The notes beneath the pieces were generated by a model that had not been told where the DNA came from, ran no database searches, and was given only the letters and a program-made list of their open reading frames with translations. A DNA stretch of 64,000 bases from assembly GCA_963792895.1 (NCBI GenBank), contig CAWBYA010000001.1:171644-235643 (forward strand), read 5' to 3'. Positions 27,358 to 35,949 of this stretch are shown one piece after another. Numbering within the stretch: the first letter of the stretch is position 1; each line of letters begins with the position of its first letter. The position numbers were made by a program, and so were the translations under genes. This stretch comes from UBA6912 sp963792895. GTDB lineage: Bacteria > Actinomycetota > Acidimicrobiia > Spongiisociales > UBA5794.

Positions 27358-27804
27358 ATGAGGCGACTGATCGAATCCATCGTGATCGACTCGCCACCCG
27401 AGCCCATCTGGCATTGGTTGACCGATCTCGCCAAGCATTACACGGAGTGGCATCCCGACCACGTCTCGGCCGAATGGGAACGCGGCGAGCCGAACCGTGT
27501 CGGGTCGATCCTGCGAGCTGTCGAGCGCTTGGGCGGGGCCCGCGAGGTACTTCGGTTCGAGCTGACGGCAATCGACCCTCCCCACAGGTTCGAATACCGG
27601 ATGCGCGGGCCGATCTCGCTGCTGTTGCCGGGCGGCGCCTTCAACGTGCTGCCACACAATGGGACCTCGCAGTTCGTCGCATCTATCTCCTACCGTTTTG
27701 GGAGCCTCACCGAGCGCCTCTTCCGGCGCCGAGTGGCAGCGCTCAAACACCACATGACGGAGGAAAGCGAGAATCTGAAGCGCATCATCGAAACCGCGAA
27801 GTGA
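27358..27804 (+). CDS. SRPBCC (START-like/polyketide cyclase) ligand-binding protein
   Basis: 148 residues. Opens with ESIVIDSPPEPIWHWLTDLA, the classic first strand and helix of Bet v1-like proteins, and ends with a long C-terminal helix (RVAALKHHMTEESENLKRII). GGAGAT six bases upstream of ATG 27358 supports this start over frames opening earlier. The fold binds hydrophobic ligands; substrate unknown. Confidence 0.8.
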   Translation: MRRLIESIVIDSPPEPIWHWLTDLAKHYTEWHPDHVSAEWERGEPNRVGSILRAVERLGGAREVLRFELTAIDPPHRFEYRMRGPISLLLPGGAFNVLPHNGTSQFVASISYRFGSLTERLFRRRVAALKHHMTEESENLKRIIETAK

Positions 27805-28132
27805 GTTGCGCCCGAATCGAACGCCGAGGCCACCGAATTGACGCCCATCGTGAGAGCCGACCTCTCCCCCGAACACGAGGCCGACCAGCGCCCAGCCATC
27901 GACGCCATCGACCAAGGCCTGGCACCCGCTCACTGTTTGGAGGAAATCCGCCTGCCGGCGAGCTCACATCCGCAGAACCAACTGATGTCCTGACAGCCTC
28001 GCTACCACCGAGCCCAACTGTGTGGTCCCTCAGACGTTGGTGGACCACCCACGGTGCGAGCACCGTGCCACCGAGCCGCTCGAGACGTCGCCCTGTCACG
28101 CGAGCTGGGAGCGCGCGGAACCTCTCAGCATC
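27805..28132. other. Gap of 328 bases with no supported gene
   Basis: Lies between the SRPBCC gene and the leftward MazF-like remnant. Open frames cross it but have no native protein features or ribosome sites. Confidence 0.45.
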
Positions 28133-28417
28133 TCAGCACCCGAGCGCATACCTGACGGCAGCGCAGACTCGATGCATCGTCGTTTCGCCGGCGGCGCCGA
28201 CGAACTCGGACAGCATCGTCTGGGGCACGGTGTGAAGTCCGTTGCAATTGACCGCCGAATCTTCGTCGAGACCGAGGCGGGTGTGATCGATAGGAACCTC
28301 GGCCGCGAGACCCCGCAGCGAGGTGGAGATCTCCGCCACGGTGACCACGGCGCGAGCCTGCCCCAGAAGAGGTTCGTCATCAGCCCATCCATCTCGCGTC
28401 GTATCCCCATGCCACAT
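28133..28417 (-). pseudogene. MazF/PemK-type toxin remnant
   Basis: The C-terminal two thirds read VTVAEISTSLRGLAAEVPID and GLHTVPQTMLSEFVGA then HRVCAAVRYALGC, matching the core and last helix of MazF/PemK endoribonuclease toxins. The N-terminal strands are abnormal: the expected RRPVLVLTRD-type stretch and the RG-(E/D)-(I/V)-W start are missing or scrambled, with a related reading partly in another frame. The usual CDN tripeptide is CNG. No antitoxin frame is clear upstream. Most likely an inactive fragment. Confidence 0.6.
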
Positions 28418-28531
28418 GATCTCAACGTCTCCTCCTGTGTGGATTGGACGGAGCGTTGCGGCGACTCTGCGGCTACCGGGCCTGGCTGAGATGCGTTCTT
28501 CGAGGCGCCGCGGGACCGTCTGAGCGTCGAT

Positions 28532-28999
28532 TCACGGTTGACTCGGATCCCGCATGATGTCCGCGGCCTGCTGTTGGGAGCGCACGAACGCAACGATCTT
28601 GGCGACGTCGTCCCTCGTCAAGCCTGCAACCGGAGCCATTGGACCGAAGTTCCAGTGATGGGAAACCACACCGAGCGCAACCGCTCGCTGGAACGCTTCG
28701 TCGCCGTGATGGTTCGGCGCGTAGATAGCGTCCAGAAACGGCGGTCCCGTCGCGGTTCCCCGCAAGTCAGGCCCGTGGCAGGTTGCGCAGTTCGCCGCGT
28801 ACAGGGGTTCACCGGCCGCAGCCAGCGCACCGTCAACCGCTTGCCCCGCGTCGGTGTCGATCGAGCCGCCACTGAGCATCACGGCCACAACCACGAAGAC
28901 ACCGAGGATGCCGACCATCAACCACGTCCATCGATTCCGGCCGCCGAAGGTGGTCGACTTCGCCCGGCTCGTCATACGTCGGGGAGGTCTTCTGGTCAC
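28532..28999 (-). CDS. Membrane-anchored c-type cytochrome
   Basis: 155 residues: a cytoplasmic Arg/Lys-rich start, one helix at 27-43 (MVGILGVFVVVAVMLSGG region), then a mono-heme cytochrome c domain with Cys71-x2-Cys74-His75 (CATCH) and probable axial Met121 in FGPMAPV. GTG 28999 with GAGGA upstream is chosen; ATG 28975 is an alternative. It follows the copper-type ATPase on the same strand after 80 bases. An electron-transfer role outside the membrane, possibly cuproenzyme related, is inferred. Confidence 0.82.
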   Translation of the reverse strand: MTRRPPRRMTSRAKSTTFGGRNRWTWLMVGILGVFVVVAVMLSGGSIDTDAGQAVDGALAAAGEPLYAANCATCHGPDLRGTATGPPFLDAIYAPNHHGDEAFQRAVALGVVSHHWNFGPMAPVAGLTRDDVAKIVAFVRSQQQAADIMRDPSQP

Positions 29000-29079
29000 A
29001 TGATTCCTCGGGATCGGACCGCCATCGGCGCGATGGCGCACCCGGCGACTCCGGCGAGCGTCCGACTCGGCAACCGCCC

Positions 29080-31203
29080 TCATCGCCTTGGCTCCAGGTC
29101 GACTCGTCGCAGGAGTTGAGCGTTGGCGGCAACGATCACGGTCGAGGCGCTCATCAGGGCTGCGGCTGCGGCGGGGGGCAGGACGAAGCCTGCCCAGGCG
29201 AGGGCTCCGGCAGCGAGGGGAATGGCAAGGACGTTGTACCCGGCGGCCCACCCCAGGTTCTGGATCATCTTGCGATACCCGGCCTGTGACAGGAGGCGGA
29301 TGCCGACCACGCCGCGGGGGTCGTCGGAAGCGAGGACGATCCCTGCCGATTCGATGGCCACGTCGGTGCCGGCGCCGATCGCAATGCCCACATCGGCCTG
29401 AGCCAGCGCAGGGGCGTCGTTGACACCGTCGCCGACCATGGCCACCCGGTTGCCGCGTTGTTGGAGTTCGGCCACTTTGGAGTGCTTGTCCTCAGGGAGA
29501 ACTTCAGCAAGCACTTCGTCGATTCCGAGGTCGGCGGCGACGGCCTCGGCGACCTGACGGGCGTCGCCCGTGATCATCGCCACCCTCACGCCCAATTCGT
29601 GGAGCCGGTCGACCGCTTGGCGGGATTCATCACGAACCTCGTCCTCCAGCGCCAAGGCACCGACGATGCTCCCGTCGGCGACGACGTACAGCACGGCAGC
29701 GCCGCGGTCCCTCCACGACGCAGTGGCTTGGTCGACCCGGGTCGTGTCGAGGGCGCGTTCGGAGACCAGTGCCGGTCCGCCGACGGCGACTCGTGCCCCA
29801 TTCACGTCGGCTTCGACACCGCGGCCACTCATGGCGGCGAATCCCGAGGCATCGGGTACGTTGCCGCGACTGTGGGCGGCACGCACGATCGCTCTGGCGA
29901 GCGGATGCTCGCTGTCGGCCTCGACCGCCGCAGCGAGGCGCAGCACCCGATCGTCATCGCCGTCGATCGCCGACACCCCCGTCACGGTGTGTTGGCCCTT
30001 GGTCAAGGTGCCGGTCTTGTCGAACAGGACGATGTCGACCGACCGCATCCGCTCCAACGCCAAACGGTCCTTGACCAGGATCCCGTTGCGCGCCGCCATC
30101 GACGTCGAGATGGAGATCACCAACGGGATCGCCAAACCGAGGGCGTGAGGACATGCAATGACCAACACCGCCACGGCGCGCACCACCGCCTCGTCGACTC
30201 GCCCCACCAGCAGCCACGCCACCACCGTCACCGCCGCCGACGCCACAGCAACGTAGAACAACAGGGCGGCCGCCCGATCGGCCAGCACCTGCGCCCGAGA
30301 CCGCGACTGTTGCGCCTGCGCCACCAGTCGCTGGATGCCGGCAAGCGCCGTGTCATCGCCCACCGCCTCGATGCGGACGCGGATCGCCGAGTCGGTAGCA
30401 ACGGTTCCGGCCACGACCTTGTCGTCGGCGGCTTTGGGAACGGCTCGGGATTCGCCCGTGACCATCGACTCGTCGATCTCGGCCGACCCATCTGCGATGA
30501 CGCCATCAGCCGGGACGCGTCCCCCGGGACGGACCAGCACCACGTCTCCCACCGCGAGCTCCGAGATCGAGACGGTTTGGGTTTCGCCGTCGACGATCCT
30601 CTCTGCCTCATCAGGGAGGAGCTCGGCGAGGGCGGCCAGCGCACCTCGTGCTTGACCGATCGCCCGCATCTCCATCCAGTGACCCAGAAGCATGATCGTG
30701 ATCAGCGCAGCCAGCTCCCACCAGAACTCGAGATCGAACCACCCGAACGTGGTCGCCGCCGAAGCCGCAAACGCCACCGTGATCGCCATGCCGATCAGCA
30801 ACATCATTCCCGGCTGGCGGTCCCGCGTCTCGGATACGGCACCCCTCAGGAACGGGGCGCCGCCGTAGACGAAGATGACCGTTCCCAGAATCGGTGAGAT
30901 CCAGTCCGACCCCGCAAACGTAGGAGCGGTGTAGCCGAACCACTCCTGGACCATTTCACTGAAGAAGACGACCGGCAGCGTCAGGATCAGCGACCACCAG
31001 AAGCGATCGCGAAACATGCCCGGACTGTGCCCCTCGTGTTTGTCGTGGGCACCATGGTCTTGGAGGGCCGCCCGGGGGTCGTGACCGGAGTGCCGATCAC
31101 CGTGATGCTGCGAAGACGCACTCGCAGGACGGTCGTCGATCGTGGGCGAAGGCGTTGCGGTAGTCCCTCGATCAGAGTGTTCGTGGTGGTGATCGGTTGG
31201 CAC
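29080..31203 (-). CDS. CopB-type P1B heavy-metal ATPase (CPH motif)
   Basis: 707 residues. The N-terminus is His-rich (clusters in the first 80 residues) and lacks CxxC heavy-metal domains. The transmembrane metal motif is CPH (VIACPHALGLAIPL), marking the P1B-3/CopB class that pumps copper (Cu+/Cu2+) or silver outward. TGES, DKTGTLT, the SEHPLA nucleotide-domain motif and GDGVNDAPAL are intact. GTG 31203 is chosen because it precedes the His-rich region; a longer frame reaches 31308 and would overlap the operator. Controlled by the MerR-type operator at 31300-31321. Confidence 0.9.
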   Translation of the reverse strand: MPTDHHHEHSDRGTTATPSPTIDDRPASASSQHHGDRHSGHDPRAALQDHGAHDKHEGHSPGMFRDRFWWSLILTLPVVFFSEMVQEWFGYTAPTFAGSDWISPILGTVIFVYGGAPFLRGAVSETRDRQPGMMLLIGMAITVAFAASAATTFGWFDLEFWWELAALITIMLLGHWMEMRAIGQARGALAALAELLPDEAERIVDGETQTVSISELAVGDVVLVRPGGRVPADGVIADGSAEIDESMVTGESRAVPKAADDKVVAGTVATDSAIRVRIEAVGDDTALAGIQRLVAQAQQSRSRAQVLADRAAALLFYVAVASAAVTVVAWLLVGRVDEAVVRAVAVLVIACPHALGLAIPLVISISTSMAARNGILVKDRLALERMRSVDIVLFDKTGTLTKGQHTVTGVSAIDGDDDRVLRLAAAVEADSEHPLARAIVRAAHSRGNVPDASGFAAMSGRGVEADVNGARVAVGGPALVSERALDTTRVDQATASWRDRGAAVLYVVADGSIVGALALEDEVRDESRQAVDRLHELGVRVAMITGDARQVAEAVAADLGIDEVLAEVLPEDKHSKVAELQQRGNRVAMVGDGVNDAPALAQADVGIAIGAGTDVAIESAGIVLASDDPRGVVGIRLLSQAGYRKMIQNLGWAAGYNVLAIPLAAGALAWAGFVLPPAAAAALMSASTVIVAANAQLLRRVDLEPRR

Positions 31204-31299
31204 CGTGGTCTCACTTCTCGTAGGTGATCGGGGCTCGTTTCGGCCCCGAAGCAGCCAAAGGCCGGCATCGTCTGATGACTGCCGATTCGATGAACCTAT

Positions 31300-31321
31300 A
31301 CCTTCCATGCGAATGGAAGGT
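31300..31321 (-). promoter_or_regulatory. MerR-family operator/promoter of the CopB gene
   Basis: Perfect palindrome ACCTTCCAT-GCGA-ATGGAAGGT. Read leftward it lies between TTGACC (-35-like) and TATAGG (-10-like) separated by about 18 bases, the stretched spacer layout of MerR-type promoters. CTTCCA/TGGAAG half-sites match the CueR/ZntR class. Confidence 0.8.
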
Positions 31322-31419
31322 CAAGGGGAATCTTCGAACCGCGGGCACCCGCGTGCCGGCCCTTGCCGCCGAATCCGAAGCGCCCACAGCGATCCGCTCG
31401 GGTGGCGCTCGTTTGGGGT

Positions 31420-31893
31420 CTAGTGATGGTGGCCGGAGGGTGCGGAATGCACGATGCGGCCGACGTGGGACGTATCCGCGTCGGCAGCGGACCCGTGACC
31501 GATGGTCTGGCACCGGTTCGGATCGACGCAGTCGGCGGGATCGAGATTCCGGGCCCGATCGGTGAGATCTGCGAGCTTCATGCGAGTCCGGCGAAGGGTG
31601 GCGATGTGGTCGTCGAGCGCGACCAGATGATGCTCGAGGAGGCCGACAACGTGCTGGCAGGTCGCTTCCCCATCGCTGCGGAGATCGAGAATCGAACCGA
31701 TCTCGGTGAGGGTGAGCCCAGTCGCCTGCGCGTCCCGAACGAACATCAGACGGTCAACCGCCGCTTCTGAGTAGTCCCGGTAGTCGTTGGAGGATCGATC
31801 CGGTGCAGGAAGGAGCCCGATCTCCTCGTAGAACCGGATCGTCTTCGTCGTCGTGCCTGTTCGCCGTGCGAGCTCACCAATCCTCATAGGCAC
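31420..31893 (-). CDS. MerR-family metal-responsive activator (ZntR/CadR-like cysteines)
   Basis: 157 residues. HTH at the N-terminus (MRIGELARRTGTTTKTIRFY), then the dimerisation helix and a metal loop. Cys79 (EATCQHVVGLL) aligns with the ZntR/MerR-type Cys that is absent from CueR, and Cys122/Cys128 (DCVDPNRC) are the loop ligands; the protein ends in His-His-His. This pattern points to a divalent-ion sensor more than a strict Cu(I) sensor. GTG 31893 or ATG 31887 may be the start. Regulates its own promoter and the CopB gene through matching palindromes. Confidence 0.87.
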   Translation of the reverse strand: MPMRIGELARRTGTTTKTIRFYEEIGLLPAPDRSSNDYRDYSEAAVDRLMFVRDAQATGLTLTEIGSILDLRSDGEATCQHVVGLLEHHLVALDDHIATLRRTRMKLADLTDRARNLDPADCVDPNRCQTIGHGSAADADTSHVGRIVHSAPSGHHH

Positions 31894-31910
31894 GAGCCTA
31901 CCCGCCGGAA

Positions 31911-31932
31911 CCTTCTAGCCGGATAGAAGGTA
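31911..31932 (-). promoter_or_regulatory. MerR-family operator upstream of merR gene
   Basis: Palindrome ACCTTCTA-GCCGGA-TAGAAGGT, 18 bases before the regulator start. The outer half-sites equal those of the operator at 31300-31321, implying autoregulation by the same protein. Confidence 0.72.
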
Positions 31933-32129
31933 GTGACGATCCCGGCGTCACACTCCCTCAGGCCAGATCATCGAACCTGCAACGGCGTGGGACGCCAAGG
32001 GCGAGGCTCACCACGGCGGCACAGGCTGCGACCATCGAAGGTGATCGGCATGCGGGCGAGCATCCACAAGATCCACACCGCCGGCGGTCGATCGGCAGCC
32101 GGCGACCGGCGTAGTCGATGCACGTCGGT

Positions 32130-32687
32130 CTAGGAGCGGGTGACGGCCCGCCAGGTTGCCGTCACGAGGGTGTCGAGCTGCTCGTCCTCGAGTCGTGTGC
32201 CTGCGGCTACGAGTCGGACGACGACGCCGAGCGAGAGGGCGTAGATGACTTCGCTCGGTAGATCCACGATCAATGCCATGAACTCGTCCGATTGCGCCGC
32301 CTCAGACAATGGGTCACCCCTGGCAACGTGGCGGGCATGCGCCTCTTCGTAATACGGGGACTCCTCGAGCTGAGTGAGGAATCGGGCTCGCTCCGGCTCC
32401 TCCTCGAAGTAGCGGTACGACGCCTTGAGCATGTGGCGCCACTGGTCCAGCGGACTCGCCGACCGATCGAAGTCCTCAAGGACGGCATCTCCGAGACCGG
32501 CCTTGATCTCGAGATAGGTTGCGACCACGAGTTCATCTTTGGACTCGTAGTGGACATAGGCGGTACCCGTGGCCACGCCCGCCTCCTTGGCCACGGCACC
32601 CATCGAGGCGCCGTGAAAGCCGCGCGCCGCGACCAGATCCCTGAGGGCTTTGCGGATGGCAGCGGGTCGGTCCACGGTGGGGCTCAT
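32130..32687 (-). CDS. TetR-family transcriptional regulator
   Basis: 185 residues. HTH at about 20-50 (VAARGFHGASMGAVAKEAGV, TGTAYVHYESKDEL), followed by an all-helical ligand domain including EEEPERARFLTQLEESPYYE. The ATG overlaps the stop of the upstream SDR gene (ATGA), so it is expressed with the enzyme it probably represses; the operator pair lies before the SDR gene. Ligand unknown. Confidence 0.87.
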   Translation of the reverse strand: MSPTVDRPAAIRKALRDLVAARGFHGASMGAVAKEAGVATGTAYVHYESKDELVVATYLEIKAGLGDAVLEDFDRSASPLDQWRHMLKASYRYFEEEPERARFLTQLEESPYYEEAHARHVARGDPLSEAAQSDEFMALIVDLPSEVIYALSLGVVVRLVAAGTRLEDEQLDTLVTATWRAVTRS

Positions 32688-33622
32688 GCGTTCTCTCGTG
32701 CACTTTCGAAGTCGAACACGACACCGGTCTCGCGCTCGGAGACCATCCACAGTGTCTCGATGCCCCGATCGATGTCCCGCCGCAGGATCGGCTTGCGCAC
32801 CGGGGCGCCGTTGTTGCCCCACCGTGGCCCGTAGAACGAGCCACCCTTGGCGGTCGGGTCCGTAGCGGCCCGCAGCTGAGAAAGTGCGCCATCGGCAGCA
32901 GACATGCCCATGTGTTTGGCCAGCCAGGCCCAGAATGGTGCCGAAGTGCCACCTCCACCCTGATCCACCGTATGGACTTGGAGATTCGTGTGCGACAGGC
33001 CGGGGTGGGCGACCAAGCTCTGCGCCTCGAGACCTCGCTTGGCGAACTCACGCTGGAGCCCGATACCGAAGTGGAAGTTGGCCAGTTTGGCCCGTCCGTA
33101 GGCGCTCCACGCCGAGTAATTGCCCTCCATGTTCACGTTGTCGGGGTCGACCACCCGCCCTGCGAGATGGGCAGTGCTGGTGACGGTGACGATTCGAGCC
33201 GGTTCGGCGGCCAGCAGTGGCTTCAGCAGTTCGGCAGTGAAGATCCAGTGGCCCAAGTGATTGACACCGAACTGCATCTCATACCCGTCGGCGGTCCGGC
33301 GCTCCGGCATCGCCATGAGGCCGGCATTGTTGATCAAGATGTCGACCACCCGATGCTTGGCTGCGATCTTGGCTGCAGCTGTCTTGGTGCTCTCGAACGA
33401 ACCAAGGTCCAGTTCGACGATTTCGAGGGAGGCGTCGGGATGGGCTTCTTTGATCTGATCGAAGGCCGCCTGCGCCTTCTCTTGGTTGCGCGCTGCCATG
33501 ACAACGTGGGCGCCGGCACCGGCAAGTGCCTTGGCCGACTCGAGCCCGAGGCCACTGTTGGCGCCGGTGACGACGGCGACTTTGCCGGTGAGGTCGGGTA
33601 TATCGGCGGTGTTCCAAGCCAT
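32684..33622 (-). CDS. Short-chain dehydrogenase/reductase (retinol-dehydrogenase-like)
   Basis: 312 residues. Cofactor motif TGANSGLG at 19-26, NNAG at about 92, and catalytic Tyr-x3-Lys in YGRAK at about 175, with Ser upstream in VTSTAHLAG. AARNQ after strand two favours NADP(H). The long C-terminus is typical of the light-dependent protochlorophyllide reductase/retinol-dehydrogenase-like SDRs common in actinobacteria. GGGAG lies nine bases upstream. Forms an operon with TetR. Confidence 0.88.
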   Translation of the reverse strand: MAWNTADIPDLTGKVAVVTGANSGLGLESAKALAGAGAHVVMAARNQEKAQAAFDQIKEAHPDASLEIVELDLGSFESTKTAAAKIAAKHRVVDILINNAGLMAMPERRTADGYEMQFGVNHLGHWIFTAELLKPLLAAEPARIVTVTSTAHLAGRVVDPDNVNMEGNYSAWSAYGRAKLANFHFGIGLQREFAKRGLEAQSLVAHPGLSHTNLQVHTVDQGGGGTSAPFWAWLAKHMGMSAADGALSQLRAATDPTAKGGSFYGPRWGNNGAPVRKPILRRDIDRGIETLWMVSERETGVVFDFESARENA

Positions 33623-33641
33623 GCGAGGTGCTCCCTATGAG

Positions 33642-33676
33642 TGAATGTTCAGTCACTATGCATGAACGTTCATTCA
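33642..33676. promoter_or_regulatory. Double TetR-type operator upstream of SDR-TetR operon
   Basis: Two 14-base imperfect palindromes, TGAATGTTCAGTCA (33642-33655) and TGAACGTTCATTCA (33663-33676), 21 bases apart, i.e. two helical turns. They lie 20 bases before the SDR start and the spacing suits cooperative binding of two TetR dimers. Confidence 0.7.
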
Positions 33677-33799
33677 CTGTCAAGACGGCCGTCGAGATCG
33701 CAAGCCGGCAAGGTGTCGAAACTCACCCCACGGCAATCGTCGTCGTGTCATGTAGGGTCCCGACGAGGACCATGTCGTGAGAGGCGGGAGAACGCGGAG

Positions 33800-34171
33800 A
33801 TGGCTTCACACAAGATCGTGCATTGGGAGCTGATGGGTCCGGATGCAGGCGCACTCAACGGCTTCTACCACCAGCTGTTCGGATGGCAAGGCGAGGAAGT
33901 GCCCGACTTCGGCGGTTACACGATGATCCCCGCTGACGACACCGGAGTCGCCGGAGCCATCGGGGCGGGCAACGAGCACATGCCGGCGTATCAATGCCTG
34001 TACATCGAGGTGGAGTCGATCGATGAGCATCTCTCCAAGGTGGAGGCAAGCGGCGGCAAGACCGCGGTGCCGAGAACCGTCGTCCCAGGAATGGTGACGT
34101 TCGGGATGTTCCACGACCCCGCCGGGAATCTCGTCGGCCTGGTCGAAGAAGAGACCCCACCGGCAGACTGA
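33800..34171 (+). CDS. VOC (glyoxalase/bleomycin-resistance fold) protein
   Basis: 123 residues starting MASHKIVHWELMGPDAGALN, then FYHQLFGWQ and, near the end, FHDPAGNLVGLVEEE: one beta-alpha-beta-beta-beta vicinal-oxygen-chelate unit pair. Members bind metals or hydrophobic ligands; substrate unknown. The start at 33800 has GGGAG eight bases upstream; a longer frame runs back through the TetR operators and is unlikely. Confidence 0.82.
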   Translation: MASHKIVHWELMGPDAGALNGFYHQLFGWQGEEVPDFGGYTMIPADDTGVAGAIGAGNEHMPAYQCLYIEVESIDEHLSKVEASGGKTAVPRTVVPGMVTFGMFHDPAGNLVGLVEEETPPAD

Positions 34172-34500
34172 GCCGGAGTCCGGTTGCGCGCAACGACCGC
34201 AGGGCTTGTTCCTGAACCGTGACCGTGCGGCGGCGTTGGCGACCGATGAGTTCAGGTTTCCCGGCAGATGTGACTCAGAGTGAGTCGGCAATCCCGCGTC
34301 CTGAGTCAGCGAATCCGCTCGACGTCTTGCTCACCGGGTGTCGATGTTGACTTGCCCGGCCTCACCTGCTCAACCGGGCGACCGGTGATGACGACGGTCT
34401 CCTCTCGCGACCGGCGTGGAGGGATAGCCGGAGAGCGCCGCCTACTGTGAATCGACGGCACGAGAAGACTCGCGCTGCTCCGTCTCCCTGAGAGGTCCCC
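34172..34500. other. Gap of 329 bases
   Basis: No supported gene. A short in-frame stretch near 34208-34280 reads like protein (RDRAAALATDEFRFPG) and could be the end of a lost gene, but it has no start. GAGAGG at the right edge serves the SDR gene at 34501. Confidence 0.4.
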
Positions 34501-35478
34501 TTGGCAGTTTCCGATCAAGTCCCCACGAACTCCGGCTTCGCGGCCAAGACCGATGGCGCCGACGTGATAGCCGACATCGACCTCGCCGGCAGGACGGCCA
34601 TCGTGACCGGCGGCTACAGCGGCCTCGGCCTGGAGACCGTTCGGGCGCTGGCTGCCAAGGGCGTCGCCGTCGTCGTCCCGGTCCGCTCGCCGGAGAAGGC
34701 GACCGAGAACCTGGCCGGAATCGAGGGCGACGTGAAGACTGCGCCGCTCGACCTTGCGGACCTCGCCTCGGTTCGCCGGTTCGGTGAGTCGATGCTCGAC
34801 GACGTCGAACGTCTGGACCTCTTGATCAACAACGCCGGCGTCATGGCCTGCCCCGAGGCGCGAGTCGGACCGGGCTGGGAATCGCAGTTCGGCATCAACC
34901 ACATGGGCCACTTCGCACTCACCAAGATCCTGCTGCCCCTGATCGAGAAGACCCCCGGGGCCCGCGTCGTCGCGTTGTCCTCCACCGCCCACAAGCTCAC
35001 CGACATCCACTGGAACGACATCCACTTCGAGAGCGACGCATACGACAAGTGGCAGGCCTACGGACAGGCCAAAACCGCCAATGCGCTCTTCGCCAACGCG
35101 CTCTCGCGGCGCCTCGCCGATAGCGGCGGCCTGGCGTTCGCCGTTCACCCGGGCGGGATACTCACTCCGCTCCAGCGCCACCTCCCTCGAGAGGAGATGG
35201 TCGCGCTGGGCTGGCTCGACGAGAACGGAGAGCTCACCGAGATGGCCAAGGCCGGCTTCAAGACACCCGAACAGGGCTGCTCGACCACGCTGTGGGCGGC
35301 GACCTCGGCGAAGCTCGAAGGCAAGCCTGGCGTCTACTGCGAGGACTGCGACATCGCTGCCCCGACGAACCTCGACAGCCCCATGGCCCGCTACCAGGGG
35401 GTCAACGCCCATGCGTGTAGCGACGAGTCGGCAGAGCGGCTCTGGGAGATCAGCGAGGCATTGCTGGCCGAGGCGTGA
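34501..35478 (+). CDS. Short-chain dehydrogenase/reductase
   Basis: 325 residues, TTG start with GAGAGG five bases upstream. Cofactor motif TGGYSGLG at about 36-43, NNAGVMACPE, catalytic Ser in ALSSTAHKL and Tyr-x3-Lys in YGQAK. PVRSPEKA after strand two suggests NADP(H). The C-terminal part (YCEDCDIAAP) resembles actinobacterial SDRs annotated as oxidoreductases or probable oxidoreductase. Monocistronic. Confidence 0.87.
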   Translation: MAVSDQVPTNSGFAAKTDGADVIADIDLAGRTAIVTGGYSGLGLETVRALAAKGVAVVVPVRSPEKATENLAGIEGDVKTAPLDLADLASVRRFGESMLDDVERLDLLINNAGVMACPEARVGPGWESQFGINHMGHFALTKILLPLIEKTPGARVVALSSTAHKLTDIHWNDIHFESDAYDKWQAYGQAKTANALFANALSRRLADSGGLAFAVHPGGILTPLQRHLPREEMVALGWLDENGELTEMAKAGFKTPEQGCSTTLWAATSAKLEGKPGVYCEDCDIAAPTNLDSPMARYQGVNAHACSDESAERLWEISEALLAEA

Positions 35479-35949
35479 GAAGAGCCGCGGGCGTCCCAGA
35501 TGGTTCCCTCGCTCGATGACCGACGCTGGCGCCACGCCGATGTTCGATCTGATCTGTTCTCGGCCGCCGGTCGCATCACACTCGAGGAGTGAACATGCCG
35601 GCGAGCGAGCTCATCGATGCCTCACACACCGACCGCCGGCTGATGGGGCCTGCTGTCAACCCGCACTCTTGGGCGTCAGGTCGACATCGGATGGGCGGAC
35701 ATCATCCGGCTTCACGACGTGGCCGCGGGACGTGCGGTGCCAATGACGGAGGACGAAGCCCTCGATCAGGCTCGTCCTCCCGATCGGCGAGAAGACGACG
35801 CGTGTAGTGGCTCGAGAGACGAATCGCCGATTTGGCCCCGGCCGCGCTCGTTGAAGGCCGCGAGTTGAGCGGACGAGGAGACCCTCGCCCGGCGGGCGTG
35901 ATCGTGACGCCACAACGCGTCGCGCCGCACGATGGTGGCGCGGAGACGC
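35479..35949. other. Gap of 471 bases containing a possible gene fragment
   Basis: No intact gene. On the + strand, 35661 to about 35865 reads QVDIGWADIIRLHDVAAGRA then VPMTEDEALDQARPP, with native-looking composition and a stop, but no start codon precedes it after an in-frame TGA. It may be the 3' end of a truncated gene. Confidence 0.4.
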
